Positions 1-11,600 of a stretch of 64,000 nt of DNA are shown piece by piece. The translations under genes were made by a program, and so were the position numbers. The stretch is from Persicaria tinctoria (taxonomy: Eukaryota; Streptophyta; Magnoliopsida; Caryophyllales; Polygonaceae), in assembly GCA_037127255.1 (NCBI GenBank), contig JBANSL010000019.1, positions 18,189,001 through 18,253,000 on the forward strand, in the 5' to 3' direction. The notes under the pieces were generated by a model, which had not been told where the DNA came from, searched no databases, and was given only the letters and a program-made list of their open reading frames with translations. Position 1 is the stretch's first letter. Each line of letters opens with the position of its first letter.

Positions 1-1566
1 CGTTGACGCGAAATAACGCATCTTCGACGTCGGCGTCAGCAGCGTCGGCAGCATCGAACCGACATCTCCGATGTCAGCGTCAGCATATCGTATGTCGGCG
101 TCAGCAATGTCAGCGTCAGTGCTAACATGAAAAAAAAAGAAGTGTTGACACGAAAAAAAGCATCTTCGACGTCGACATCAGCAGCGTCTGCAACATCTAT
201 ATCGGCGTCAGCCGACATCTCCGATGTCAGCGTCAGCAGCGTCAAGATCTTCGATGTTGACGTCAGCAACATCAACATCAGTGTCAGAATCTCCGATGTC
301 AGCGTTAGCATCTCCGATGTCGGCATCAACAACAACAACGTTTGTGTCAGCATCTCCGATGTCGGCGTCAGCAATGTCAGCATCTCGAATGTCGGCGTCA
401 GCAATGTCAGCATCTCGAATGTCGGTGTCAGCAATGTCAGAGTTAGTACTAACACGAAAAAAAGAAGCGTTGACACGAAAAAATCATCTTCGACGTCAAC
501 GTCAACAGCGTCCACACCATCGATGTCAGTGTCAGCTGACAGCGTTAGCAGCGTCAACATCTCCGATGTTGACATCAGCAACATCAACGTCAGTGTCAGA
601 ATCTCCAATGTAAATGTCAGCATTTTCGATGTCGGCATCATCAACATCAACGTTAGTGTCAGCAACTCTAATGTCGGCGTCAGCATTGTCAGCATTTCAG
701 ATGTCGTCGTCAGCAATGTCAGCTTCAGTGCTAAAACGAAAAAAAAAAGCGTTGACACGAAAAAAGAATCTTCGACGTCGGCGTCAACAGCGTCTGCAAC
801 ATCGATGTCGGCGTCAGCCGACATCTCCGATGCCAGCGTAAGCAGCGTCATCATCTCCGATGTTGACGTCAACAACATCAACATCAGTGTCAGCATCTTC
901 GATGCTGATGTCAACAACATCAACATCATTGTCAGCATCTTCGATGTCGGCATCAGCAATGTCAATGTTACTGCTGTTGACACGGAAAAAAGCATCTTCG
1001 ACGTCGGCGTCTCCGATGTCAGTGTCAACGGTGTCAGGAATGTCGGTGTTAGCAACATCTCCGATGTCAGCGTCAGCAGCATCAACATCTCGAATGTCAG
1101 CGTAGGCAATGTCAGAGTAAGTGCTAAAACGAAAAAGAAGCGTTGACACGAAAAAAAACATTCCTAATGTCGGCGTCAGCAGCATCGATGTTGGCGCCAG
1201 CCGACATCTCCGATGTCAGCGTCAGCATATCCGATGTTGACATCGACAACGTCAACGTCAGTATCAGCATCTCCGATGTCGGTATCAGCAATGTCAACGT
1301 CAGTGCTTCTGACACGGAAAAAAGCATCCCTAACATTAGCGTCAGCAGCATCGGCAACATCGATGTCGGCTTACTCCGATGTTGACGTCAGCAACGTCAG
1401 CGTCAGCGTCAGCATTTTCGATGTCGGCGTCAGCCGACATCAGCGTCAACGCTGACACGAAAAATGTTAGTGGTGTTCGCAATATTAGTAGTGACAGTGT
1501 CAGCAGTGTCCACAATTTTAGTGTCAGCGGTCTCAGGAATGTCGTTGTCAGCAATAAGCTTGCATA
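1..1566. repeat. Degenerate minisatellite array (GTCAGC / TCCGATGTC words)
   Basis: The stretch is built from variants of short words such as GTCAGCATCTCCGATGTCGG, GTCAGCAATGTCAGC and GACGTCAGCAACATCAAC. An exact 30-bp unit repeats at 361-390 and 391-420 and partly at 421-440. A higher-order punctuation, GTTGACACGAAAAAA or close to it, recurs near 2, 144, 469, 751, 975, 1142, 1308 and 1451, at intervals of about 140 to 325 bp. Four of these are preceded by a second A-rich word (AGTGCTAAAACGAAAAA-like) near 118, 446, 727 and 1119. Both strands read open for over 330 codons, but the products are only Ser/Val/Asn/Asp or Thr/Leu/Met repeats caused by the repeat lacking stops. The array probably continues left of the window. 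Confidence 0.9.
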
Positions 1567-1581
1567 ACATAATATTATATT

Positions 1582-1935
1582 GGCAAAACTAATTAAAATA
1601 ACCCAACTTTTGGAGGGGTGTTAAAAAAATATCTCCACCTTTCAACAGTAAGAAAAATAAGGCGACCTTTGGGGGAGATGGTAACAAAATATCCCAATTG
1701 TTTTTATGACTATAAATATGAGCGAAAATGATGACATATAATTGAAAAAATCGGGTTATTTTTCTGCATAACATCGGGTTATATCTGCAACGTCAACGTC
1801 AGTATCAGCATCTCCGATGTCGGGATATTTTGTTAACATCTCCTCAAAAAGTCGGGTTATTTTTCTTACAGTTAAAAGGTAAGGATATTTTTTTAACACC
1901 CCTCCAAAGGTTGGGTTATTTTAATTAGTTTCACC
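1582..1935. mobile_element. MULE-type MITE with ~110-bp inverted ends and 9-bp TSD
   Basis: The two ends are inverted copies: about 1582-1695 reads GGCAAAACTAATTAAAATAA and onward, and about 1821-1935 is its reverse complement with few changes. The element is flanked by an exact 9-bp duplication TATTATATT at 1573-1581 and 1936-1944. Long terminal inverted repeats, G-rich termini and a 9-bp target duplication are the family signature of Mutator-like elements. There is no coding capacity. The centre (1788-1823) contains 36 bases identical to array positions 1247-1282, so the element has either picked up satellite sequence or exchanged with the neighbouring array. Confidence 0.8.
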
Positions 1936-1944
1936 TATTATATT

Positions 1945-2432
1945 TGCATATTATAATATTATATCTGCATAACATCGGGTTATATTTGCATAACATCGAT
2001 GTCAGGAATGTCGGTCTTTATAATTCTTTACTCTTTTACACTCTTTTATCCTTAAAATTAATATAAAAAAAAAACAAAAAAACAAAAAAAAAAAAAATCT
2101 ACAATTTTCACTAGGCTAGGGGGCTTCAGCTGCACCAAGCCCCAATATATGCCAATGCCCTTATCCATTTACCACACATGCACACTGGAGAATGTATGTT
2201 AGGCTTGGAATATGACGTCAGGATGGTTATGAGTTAGTTAGTGTAAGTAGAGGTAATAAGAGCATACTCACATTGAGTAACATAACTTATTTATTATCAT
2301 TTCTCTCTCATCCACCTCATTTTAATATTTAGTATTCCATAACCATGGTACTTGGCATACATATCTTATTTCACCTTTTACATCAAAATTATTTTTTGCA
2401 ATTTTTTTTTGTAAGTAAAAATCAAACGGGAC
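1945..2432. other. AT-rich spacer, no gene
   Basis: No coding signal is seen. A 25-base CATAACATCGGGTTATAT-type motif near 1964-1988 repeats one inside the MITE (1764-1787), and a last satellite-like scrap (ATCGATGTCAGGAATGTCGG) lies near 1995-2014. A poly-A run occupies roughly 2065-2098. Confidence 0.5.
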
Positions 2433-2447
2433 CCACTATTAATGTTT

Positions 2448-3842
2448 TTTTATTAGAAAATAATTCGAGGCTGAACAAACCCGGAACCTCGAGAGACCGG
2501 CATAGTCGGCAGGCCGCTAACCGTCAAAACATACAACATAGAGCCAGAAAAATACAACATAGAAAAAGAAAACAAGTGCAGTACAAAGGGAGGGAGGTAC
2601 ACAAACGTAATCGCACAAGCGAACCAAGCCCAACCATGTTCGTAGACTAAGATCCGACGCCAAGCACCACCAAGCAGTGACACCGCTGGCCAACGACACA
2701 TCAGGAGTCCCCGTGGGCAGTGAAGGCGATCCTCCAAGGAAATTTCCGTAACGTGGATTTTTCTCGATACACACTGGCTTGACCCAGCCAGACCCAACAC
2801 CGAACGCCATAGCTCCAACTCACACGAAGAACGCCACAAACAACCAGGCTTACTACCGAGAACCACCCTTGTACGACGCACCAAGAGACCCTTTCGGGAT
2901 TTAATAGAAGCCCTTTCGAGATTTAATCAAAGCCCTTTCGGGATTTATATATAATGTATAACCTTCTCGTTGTTTTTATTTTATTTTATTTTATTTTAAG
3001 GTTGCTTTGGGCCCAAAGAAAAACACAGGCCCAGCTACGGGCCTCCCAAGCCCGAGGGCTGAAGGAAGTAGTAGTAGGCAAATCTGAGGCATGGAGACTG
3101 GGAGCAAGGATGAGTTGCAGGCCGAGCACCCAGACCGGCGACTCCACTTTCCACCAAGGAAGGAGACATCACAGGAGGGGAGGAGTGAAAGTCGGCACCA
3201 GGGCCGGGCTGGAACGCTGAAAGACAACAATTTCGGTGAAGCACAAGGAACGATACCGGTGGCGACAACAGAGTGAAATTTCAGAGGAAAGCCAGGAAAG
3301 CTTTCCTCTGACGAAATCCAGGAAAGCCTAATCAAAACAGAACTTTGAAAAGCCCCAAATCAATTTGGGTGACCTACGAAATCCTAATCGAAAAGCCCCA
3401 AATCGATTTGGGTGACTGACAAAAGCAAGGAAAGCTTCACTCACCCATAGAAGTGCATGCTGAGACCAAAACCGGCAGGCTCAGGCCGGAATCAACACAG
3501 AACATTGAATTTATAGAGGGAATTCACACGGAATGAAAAACGAGATCAAACCCGAAGAGATTTACCAAGAGGATTAAAGAAATTAGAGAAAGGAGCCCAG
3601 AGAAACCAAAGCCCCAACTCAATTTCAAGCTCCGTCCAAAACTAAGAAAGGATTTTTGGACTTAGGGTTGAAGCCGAGCACACCGAGCCATGCCGGAACA
3701 ACAAGGTAGCAGAGCCGCAGAGACGCGAAGGTTGGGTAGGGGCGGTCGAAACCGAGGTAAGACGGGCGGAGCCGGAGTTGAGACTCTCCATCTCTCTAGA
3801 AATCTAGCGAGAGGATAGAGTTTTTTCCTTCATATTGGTGTT
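2448..3842 (-). mobile_element. LINE-like non-autonomous retroelement with 15-bp TSD
   Basis: A segment clearly richer in G and C than its surroundings is bounded by an exact 15-bp direct repeat, CCACTATTAATGTTT, at 2433-2447 and 3843-3857. The left edge is a T run followed by an AATAAT-rich stretch. Read on the minus strand this is a 3' end with a poly-A tail, and the right edge then forms the 5' end (AAAAAACTCTATCCTCTCGC on the minus strand). A target duplication longer than 10 bp with a poly-A end indicates insertion by target-primed reverse transcription. No reverse transcriptase is visible; minus-strand frames of 143 aa (2453-2884) and 114 aa (2991-3335) are open but unrecognised. LINE is an inference from the ends; a processed transcript insertion is the alternative. 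Confidence 0.5.
2889..2948. repeat. 22-bp tandem repeat, 2.7 copies
   Basis: Units CCCTTTCGGGATTTAATAGA-AG, CCCTTTCGAGATTTAATCAA-AG and CCCTTTCGGGATTTAT follow one another. They lie inside the LINE-like insertion. Confidence 0.85.
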
Positions 3843-3857
3843 CCACTATTAATGTTT

Positions 3858-6800
3858 GATTGAGTAATGTTCTATGATATTGTGTCATATTGAGTATCAT
3901 ATGTATGATACTTAAGCTCGCTTTTTCTTTTGGGTTATTTAAAAAATATGACTTTTTCTTACATTTTTTTAATTATTAAGGTACTTGCAACTTGCAAGTA
4001 CCTTAAATGTAATGTGTGAGACAAAAAAAAAGGAAGCAACAGAAAGAAAAAGCAAAGTACCTATAACCTACATCAGGTGAGAATGAATAGCAATGGTAAA
4101 TACACGAGTCACTCAAATTCATTTCTTTCACTCATATAAACTCATACACAGCTTGACATGCCTACATCAGGTGAGAATGAATAGCATGTTAGTGCTGGTG
4201 AACTCAAGCTGCTGATTTTTTTAGCCACAAAGGCTTTTAAGGCTTAACTCACCCTTAATCTAAGTTACTTGCCCGCCAATGCTAAAAGAAAGTGAAGTAA
4301 GATCAAAGGAAGAGGGCAAAGGCCAAAAAAAAATACAATAAAAGATACAAGTTTTTTAATTTAAATTAAAAGTTGCTAAAATGCATTACAACAGCTGAGA
4401 TAATGGTAAATTTTTTGAGCAGCTGTAAGTTCCTCTATGCATTACAGCAGCTGCACAACTGAGATCTTCACGCAGTAGCAGCAGCTGAGATCTGATTAAT
4501 AGTTTTGTTAATCCTGGCAACTTACAAGAAGTAGACACCTAGAGGAATTTTGTTAGCAGCTGCTGAGATCTGATTGCAAAAGAAATATCAAATCTTTCTT
4601 GTTGTCAATGCTTTTATGTTTTATGATATAAAAGTAATTGGGAGGAAGAAAGTGAAATGTGAGAAGAACAAAGCAAGTGTTAGATCTTAGAAGCAATATG
4701 GTATTATTGATGCTTTGTTCATCAAGTAGAGACACTATACCCTTGATGTGGTCTCTATACATTTTGTAACGATGTTACTTGTATATATTTACCGATTCAG
4801 GAAACTATCTAGCAGCAGCTCATATGCACGAATCAACTTACTTGGGAGTATGAAAGAGCGAGATGGAAAAAACACACATAACTTGAAACGCACAGCACAC
4901 GACAGAAACAAAGAAAGATGGGAAATTTGGAGGAAACATAATAAGTAACCACAGATAAGTTGAAATGTCTGCTAACAGTACTCATGGAGAACCACTGAGA
5001 GTGCAACATAAAGTTTAATCCACTTGCCCAACGAAACCCGTAATAAGCACGTATGGAAGACTCGAAGTAACACATACTCCTTTACAGGCTGAAAAGAAAC
5101 AGACTCGAAAACAGCCTCCTATATACTCCTGGTACTGGGCAAAGATGCTCAGGTAGAAAGCTATGTAAATAAGCGCCACAGGTACCTTACAAAGCATTTC
5201 TGATCTATGGATGTAAGAAGTCTAGAAATTTAACCACCAGAGGACTTAGTTTGGGAAGATGTAGTCATGAGGTCAGTGAAGGGGCATACGAGGAGCTCGT
5301 GGGCGAACAAGTGTCTTTGATGGGCTCACCCTGGATAGGTAGAAATGCATGATCATAAATCAACATGAGTTAAGAACAAGCTCAAATGAATATAATGGGA
5401 AGAGGAAACTAAAAGTACCTTATCGGCAATGATCCCAGCACAGCACCACTGCAGTTGAGAGAAGCAATAGCAGACTCAGCCTGCAGGAACCAAATAAAAA
5501 GGAACTCCTTGAATGACACAACCGACCACAAAAAACTTCAAATATCACTTGTTAAAAACTCAATTTCCTTGAAAGGATCATACGACACACAACAATCAGG
5601 AGCTTATGCCTGAATTTTGCTGTTTAAATATGGATGTTCACTTAGTCAGTAGGGAGCCGTTTCCATATATGATGATCTTAACATGTAAAACGCTTAGAAA
5701 CAAAGTTAATTATTCTAGTAAAACATCTGGGGTCTTAGGAAATATACCCCCTACTATCATCCAAAAGGATTGCAGCCTTCAACTGTACATACAAAAATAC
5801 TGCTATTATTAGTTATCAGAATTCTGAACCATGAAGAGCATAAAACTTCACAACCAAACACTGCTTATCAATGTAAAAAGAAGTCCTAGATTCTCTAATG
5901 ACAAACAGAAGTGGATGGTTATGATGGTGTTCGGGGTGCAGCCAGCTGATTTTGGAGGCCTGAAATTGATAGAATTTCACCCAGAAATATGCCCTGTTTC
6001 CTTTATATTATTGTATGGAAGCACAATTGGGAGGAGGAAAGTGAGATGTGATTTCATTTGTTTTTTTACATCATTAAAAAAACAAATGAACAAAAATGAT
6101 ATCAGCTTCAAATGTAGATTATATGAATCATTAAAAAAAAATCCATCAACTCAAGTGAATTGAACAATAAGTAAACCAAAGGCTTTGCAGTTTGTTCAAT
6201 TCACTTGATATCAAGTTTCACAAATTTGTTCATCAACTATGTCTCACAAATTGTTCAACGATCAGATTCTGACCAAAAAAGAAGAAGAGAGAAACACATA
6301 TATAGCTAGGATAAGTAGTTTAGACGACCTAATCAATAAATTCAACCAAAAAAAATAGACTTTTCCATTTTCGCAAAATCAAACCATAATCCCGCTCTAT
6401 TCCCAATTCTGATCCCTATTTCCCCAAATCAAACCCTAGCCAAACACTATCAAGTTCCTAAATTGAAGAGAAAGATGTTTGAGGTTACCTAAAAATAATG
6501 ATGGAGAGAGCACCAGATATCCTATTCTCGAGCGCAGACCAGCAGCACACAGAGGCGGCCACGTCAAGTGGAGACGCATTCAGGCGGACTCAAGGCGAGC
6601 TCCGACACAGGCGGAATCGAAGGTCGATGGTGATTGAGAGAAGTCGGGGGAAGATATCAAGAACAAGGGCGATGGCGATGGACGGAGCTGCGGTGGTTGA
6701 TTAACGGCGAGGAGATTCGATGGCGCATGAGCTCACCACAACCGGCGATGGGCGCAGCAAAGGAGGAGAGGAGGAGGAACCGGATGGAGAAAGAAGAGTC

Positions 6801-6880
6801 ATGGAGAGAGCTCGGAGGAGATTGGGAGGCGAGCGATGGAGAAGGGGTCTAGGAGCGGGAGAAGGGTCGGTTAAGGGCTT
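3858..6880. other. Non-coding stretch, no gene recognised
   Basis: Only short open frames occur and none resembles a known family. Small structures are visible: a 15-base perfect palindrome at 3976-4006 (TTAAGGTACTTGCAA with its complement), a direct repeat CCTACATCAGGTGAGAATGA at about 4067 and 4161, several CAGCAGCTGAGATCTGATT-type repeats between 4390 and 4575, and a 17-base inverted repeat at 6151-6167 / 6192-6208. The 6480-6870 part is G-rich and resembles a 5' leader or first-exon region. It lies just inside the CACTA-like end at 7043 and may be the interior of that element. Confidence 0.4.
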
Positions 6881-7043
6881 TATTGATTAATCTTGAAATT
6901 TACCACGATAAGAAAAGGAACCGTGATAAATATGATGCTAGTTTACTTCGGTTCTCCATGGAACCGTGGTAAAGTTGTTGACTTTGAAAATTTACCACGA
7001 CATTACAAATTAAGTGTGGTCAAAGATCATTTTTCTACTAGTG
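6881..7043. mobile_element. Right terminus of a CACTA-like element (left end not found)
   Basis: The sequence ends TTTTTCTACTAGTG, the inverted form of the CACTAGTAGAAAAA start expected for a CACTA (En/Spm) transposon. Just inside it are several copies of a subterminal word in both orientations (TTTACCACG, AACCGTGGTAAA, CCGTGATAAA), which is typical of CACTA subterminal repeats. I could not find the matching left end in the window. The remainder may be deleted, or the interior may run back through 3858-6880. Confidence 0.5.
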
Positions 7044-7976
7044 TTGGAGACCATCATTAAAGATGCTCAAAGGGGTTCAACAAGTGTGTAACAACCCTCG
7101 GCTATATATAGCCTTGTAGTCTGTACATACGCAATAAGGTTGGTATATAGACTTCTTCCACAAGAGCAATATCATGTAACTACTTTTCCTCTTCTTCCTT
7201 ACTTTTCTCTGCATTTACGTTTCCTCCATGGTTGTGAGTTGAAGTTCCATATACTGTAATATACCGGAACTTGACTTGATAATTCCATTACCACACGCAA
7301 ACAAATCAAAAGCTAAAGGAATTCTTGCAACGTACTATGGGAAATTCAATATGATTGTCCGGTAGAGTTTGATTCGATCGCCTATCTAGCTTCCTCATTT
7401 TCTTTCATAAACCATCTTGTTGCAGGGTGTTGGATTCACACCACCATATCGGTAGTGCGATCGATCTTGCATCTCCTTTGACTTGTGCCTTCAGAGTACC
7501 GTGAACACATGCATATATACAGATACATACATTATATATGTGCTAATCAAGATCAATAACTCTAATTTACAAATATTTAGGTCTGGTTTGTTTGAGCAGC
7601 AGAGAATAGAAAAATCGAACCCCGGATATGGCCGCTTTTTATTTACAAATTCAAAGCAGAGAATAGAAAAAGGAAATTAATTAAAGTTTATATGTAAAAT
7701 TTGTATGATCTATCACTTTATTTGTGAGTCTAATGGTTACCCGAAAAAAAAAAAAGTTATGGTTATCTTATGCTCAAATTAGGGTATCAAATGAGAGAAA
7801 GGAAATAAATTTTATATGGAAAATAAGGAGAGTGAATATTAATTAATCAATGAATTGAATCTTTAACTTAAAAATGGACTAGATTTGAAAGGTTAATTAT
7901 TAACTTCTGTTACCTTAAACAAACTAGGGATTAATTTTTAGAGCATGTCAAGATTGATAGTACTATCTTAATTATA
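7044..7976. other. Non-coding region with an LTR-like fragment
   Basis: The part 7044-7215 has a TATA-like CTATATATAGCC followed by a pyrimidine-rich tail (CTTTTCCTCTTCTTCCTTAC), which resembles the promoter half of a copia LTR. It may be a truncated solo LTR cut by the CACTA end. The rest, to 7976, is AT-rich with no gene or repeat that I can name. Confidence 0.3.
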
Positions 7977-8212
7977 CTCCCTTGTCCCATAATAGATATC
8001 TTTTACTATTCATGCACGTTTTCTTAATAAGTTAAAAACTATATAAAATATCAACATTTTATTAAATATTTTTCAATAATATCATACATATTACTAATAA
8101 GTATAGAATTATTTTAAAAAATTAATTAAAAAATGGATATTTTATATAGTTTTTTGCTCATTAAAAAGCGTGAATGAATAGTCCAAAGACAATTATTGTG
8201 GGACAGAGGGAG
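7977..8212. mobile_element. Stowaway-type MITE (236 bp)
   Basis: The termini are CTCCCTTGTCCCATAATA and, inverted at the right end, CTCCCTCTGTCCCACAATA, flanked by TA at 7975-7976 and 8213-8214. The CTCCCTCNGTCCCA end and TA target duplication are the signature of Stowaway (Tc1/mariner-derived) MITEs. It has no coding capacity. Confidence 0.85.
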
Positions 8213-8219
8213 TATATAC

Positions 8220-8575
8220 TTTTAATGTGCCTTGAATCATCGTTGACCGGCGACGCATTGGGGGGGTCCGGGGAGCGGAGCCCCCCGGGGGCTAAGGGGG
8301 GCAGTGCCACCCCGTCTTTACGGTATGCGATGTTTATTGTAAACGGGCTTATCGTCTGTCTATTTTGGGCTTTCAGTTCATTGTCCGTTTAGGGTTTCAT
8401 GAGTCTCCTCATATACTCATGAAACACCGACCCCTGGTAACCTAATCTGTTTTGCTTCCTCTAATAAGAAAACTAGTTCTCTGCCGGTGGACGTAGGCAA
8501 CACACCGTTGCTGAACCACGTAAATCTCTGTGTTGTTCTTCGCTAATTTCATTCTCGTTATAACAAACTGGTATC
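8220..8575 (+). repeat. 5' LTR of the 8.2-13.0 kb copia element
   Basis: This 356-bp direct repeat of 12654-13024 ends TTATAACA. It contains an unusual G/C block (about 8260-8315, with runs of seven G and six C) in an otherwise balanced LTR, and it shares the TTTACGGTATGCGATGTTTA region with its partner. The two LTRs differ by substitutions and by extra sequence in the G/C block of the 3' copy. Confidence 0.9.
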
Positions 8576-8604
8576 AGAGCTTTGGTTGTTGATTTCCGCC
8601 GAGA

Positions 8605-11600
8605 ATGATGTCTGGTTCTGTGTTGAAGATCGACAAGTTTATTGGAAGAAATTCTTTCAGTCTGTGGCAGATCAAGATGCGGGCTTTGCTGAAATAGCAA
8701 GGTTTATGGACACCGTTGGCCGCCGACAAGAAGGGGGTAGATACAACCACCGCTGAGTACGGCCTTCTGGAGGAGAAGGCTCATTCGACGATTATGTTGT
8801 GTCTCGCAGACGATGTCATAACAGAAGTTGCTGATCAGGAAACCGCAAGCAAGTTGTGGCTGAAGTTGGAGTCTTTGTACATGACAAAGTCTATGACGAA
8901 CAAGTTGCTTCTGAAACAACGGTTGTTCGGGCTGCGTATGCAGGAAGGTACACAACTCAGAGATCATCTTGATCAACTTAACACTCTATTACTTGAATTA
9001 CGTAATATTGATGTTAAGGTGGAGGACGAAGATGTTGCCCTAATTCTGTTGGTATCCCTACCCCCCACATATGAGAACTTCGTTCAGTCGTTCGTCGTTC
9101 GTCGTTGGGAAGGACACCATCACGTTGGAAGAGGTTAGATCATCGCTTCACAGCAGAGAGTTGCGTCTGAAGGAAACCGCGTCGGTTACAGACAATCAGG
9201 CTTCCGGGCTTGTGGAAAACGGAGGCAAATCTGATGGTAGAAAGGGCAATAAGAAGAAGCATCGGCAAGATCGCAAATCAGGCCCTAAACCAAACGATGT
9301 TTGTAACTACTGCAAGGAGAAAGGTCATTGGAAGAATGACTTTCCGAAGAAGAAGAAGCAAGAGGAGGAGAAATCTAGGTCTGCAGCAGTAGCTGATCGT
9401 GGCAATACTTCTGAGGAGGATATTGTTATGTTAGCTGATGATCACACACACAGGGCTGATGTATGGTATCTTGACTCTGGGGCATCTTATCATATATGTC
9501 CTAAAAGGGAGTTGTTTGTAACATATAGCCGTGCTGATGGGGGCAATGTATCCATGGGGAATGATGCTCTATGCAAGGTTATTGGGACTGGCTCAGTTAG
9601 GTTTCGGACAGATGATGGAAATTTCGCACATTGGAGGATGTCAAGCACGTGCCATCCATGACGAAGAATATGATATCCCTAACAGTGTTAGACGACAAGG
9701 GGCTCAGGTACATAGGTTATGGGGGAAAGTTGCGTGTGTTCAGAGGCTCTGATGTGGTTTTATAGGAAGTCAAGCGGGGAAAGGGAACTTTGTACACCCT
9801 ACAAGGTTCCTCAGTTACAGGTGCTGCAGCGGCTGTTTCTGCTGGGGTTCAGGAAGCTAATCTGACCAGGCTTTAGCATATGAGGTTGGCTCATATGAGT
9901 GAAAGGGGGATGCAAATTCTCTCAAAAGCAGATCTTCTAGGAGGCCATAAGGCCCAGAGCCTTGAGTTTTGTGAACATTGTGTGTTTGGGAAATTACATC
10001 GTAGCAAATTTCCTAAAGCAGTTCATCAGACAAAGGGCACGCTGGATTACATCCATTCAGACTGTTGGGGTCCTTCACGTGTTCAGTCCTTGGGCAGTCA
10101 CAGGTATTTTTTTGTCTCCAATTGATTATTACTCTAGGATGACTTGGGTATTCATGATGAGGCACAAAAGTGAGGTATTCAGTAAGTTCAGAGAGTGGAA
10201 GACTCTAGTAGAGAATCAGACTGGAAAGAAGGTCAAGAGGCTGCGAACTAATAATGGTCTAGAATTCTGTTCATCTGAGTTTGATCAGTTATGCAGAGAT
10301 GAGGGCATTGCTCGACATCATACAGTCAGATACACACCACAGCAGAATGGTGTAGCAGAACGAATAAATCAGACTCTTCTGGTGAAAGCAAGGTGTATGC
10401 TTTCCAATTTAGGCCTTGATAGGAGATTCTGGGCAGAAGCAGTTTCAACGGCTTGTTATCTCGTTAATTGGAGCCCACACTCAAGTATTGATCGCAAAAC
10501 ACCTTATGAGGTGTGGACTGGTAAGGCTGCTACCTACTCTAATATGAGGGTTTTTGGGTGTACGGCTTATTATCATGTTGACGAGGGTAAGCTAGAGCCA
10601 AGAGCTAAAAAGGGAGTCTTCATGGGCTATGGTACTGGTGTGAAAGGGTACAGGATCTGGTCTGACAATAAGATTATACTTAGCAGGAGTGTAGTCTTTG
10701 ATGAGAGCTCTTTGCTGAATTCTAAGAAGAAGACCAGTGATGCAGTTGAGAAAGAAGATGTTGCTGAGGAGGTGGAGTTGGACTTCACTCCATCTTAGAG
10801 TGAGGTACCTGATTTGGTCACAAACCAATCATCACAAATCATCACAGTCAGGTACTATTGAGTCAGACACTGCTGAGACAGAGGCTATACCACTAGACAC
10901 GGGAGCAGGTGGAGCGACACATCGCACTATTGCTCTAGATTGGCCAAGAAGGGTTGACATCAGACCTCCTGCGAGATATAGGTCTGATGAGCTGGTGGGA
11001 TATGCCTTGCAGGTGGCCGAGGAGGTGGAGGATGATGCTCCGTCCACCTACAAGGCTGCTATTTCTGGAGATGAGTCAGCACAATGGCTTGCGGCAATGG
11101 GAGAAGAGATGGAGTCTCTTTAGAAGAATCGGACTTGGGAGCTTGTCAAATTGCCTACTGATAGGAAGGTGATTACTTGCAAATGGGTCTTCAGGAAAAA
11201 GGAAGGACTATCAGCTGCTGAGGGTGTTAAGTACAAAGCACGAGTAGTTGCAAGATGATTCAATCAGCGAGAGGGAGTAGACTACAATGAGATTTTCTCA
11301 CCAGTGGTCAGACATACTTCTATCAGGGTGCTACTAGCAATGGTTGCGCATCAGGATTTGGTGGTTGAGCAACTAGATGTGAAAACAACTTTCCTACATG
11401 AAGAGTTGAAGGAGGAAATATACATGTCTCAGCCATATGGTTTTCAGGTTCTTGGAAAAGAGAACCATGTTTGCAGACTGAAGAAAACTTTGTATGGGCT
11501 GAAACAGTCACCAAGGTAGCGGTATAAGCGATTTGATAGCTATATGGTGCAGTTAGGATACAACAGGAGTTCATATGATTGTTGTGTTTACCATAACAGT

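Noticed and set aside
36..1146. Long open frames (339 and 357 codons) on both strands in the first kilobase
   Set aside because: They translate tandem repeats in several frames at once, with no non-repetitive sequence, no domain and no composition of a real protein.
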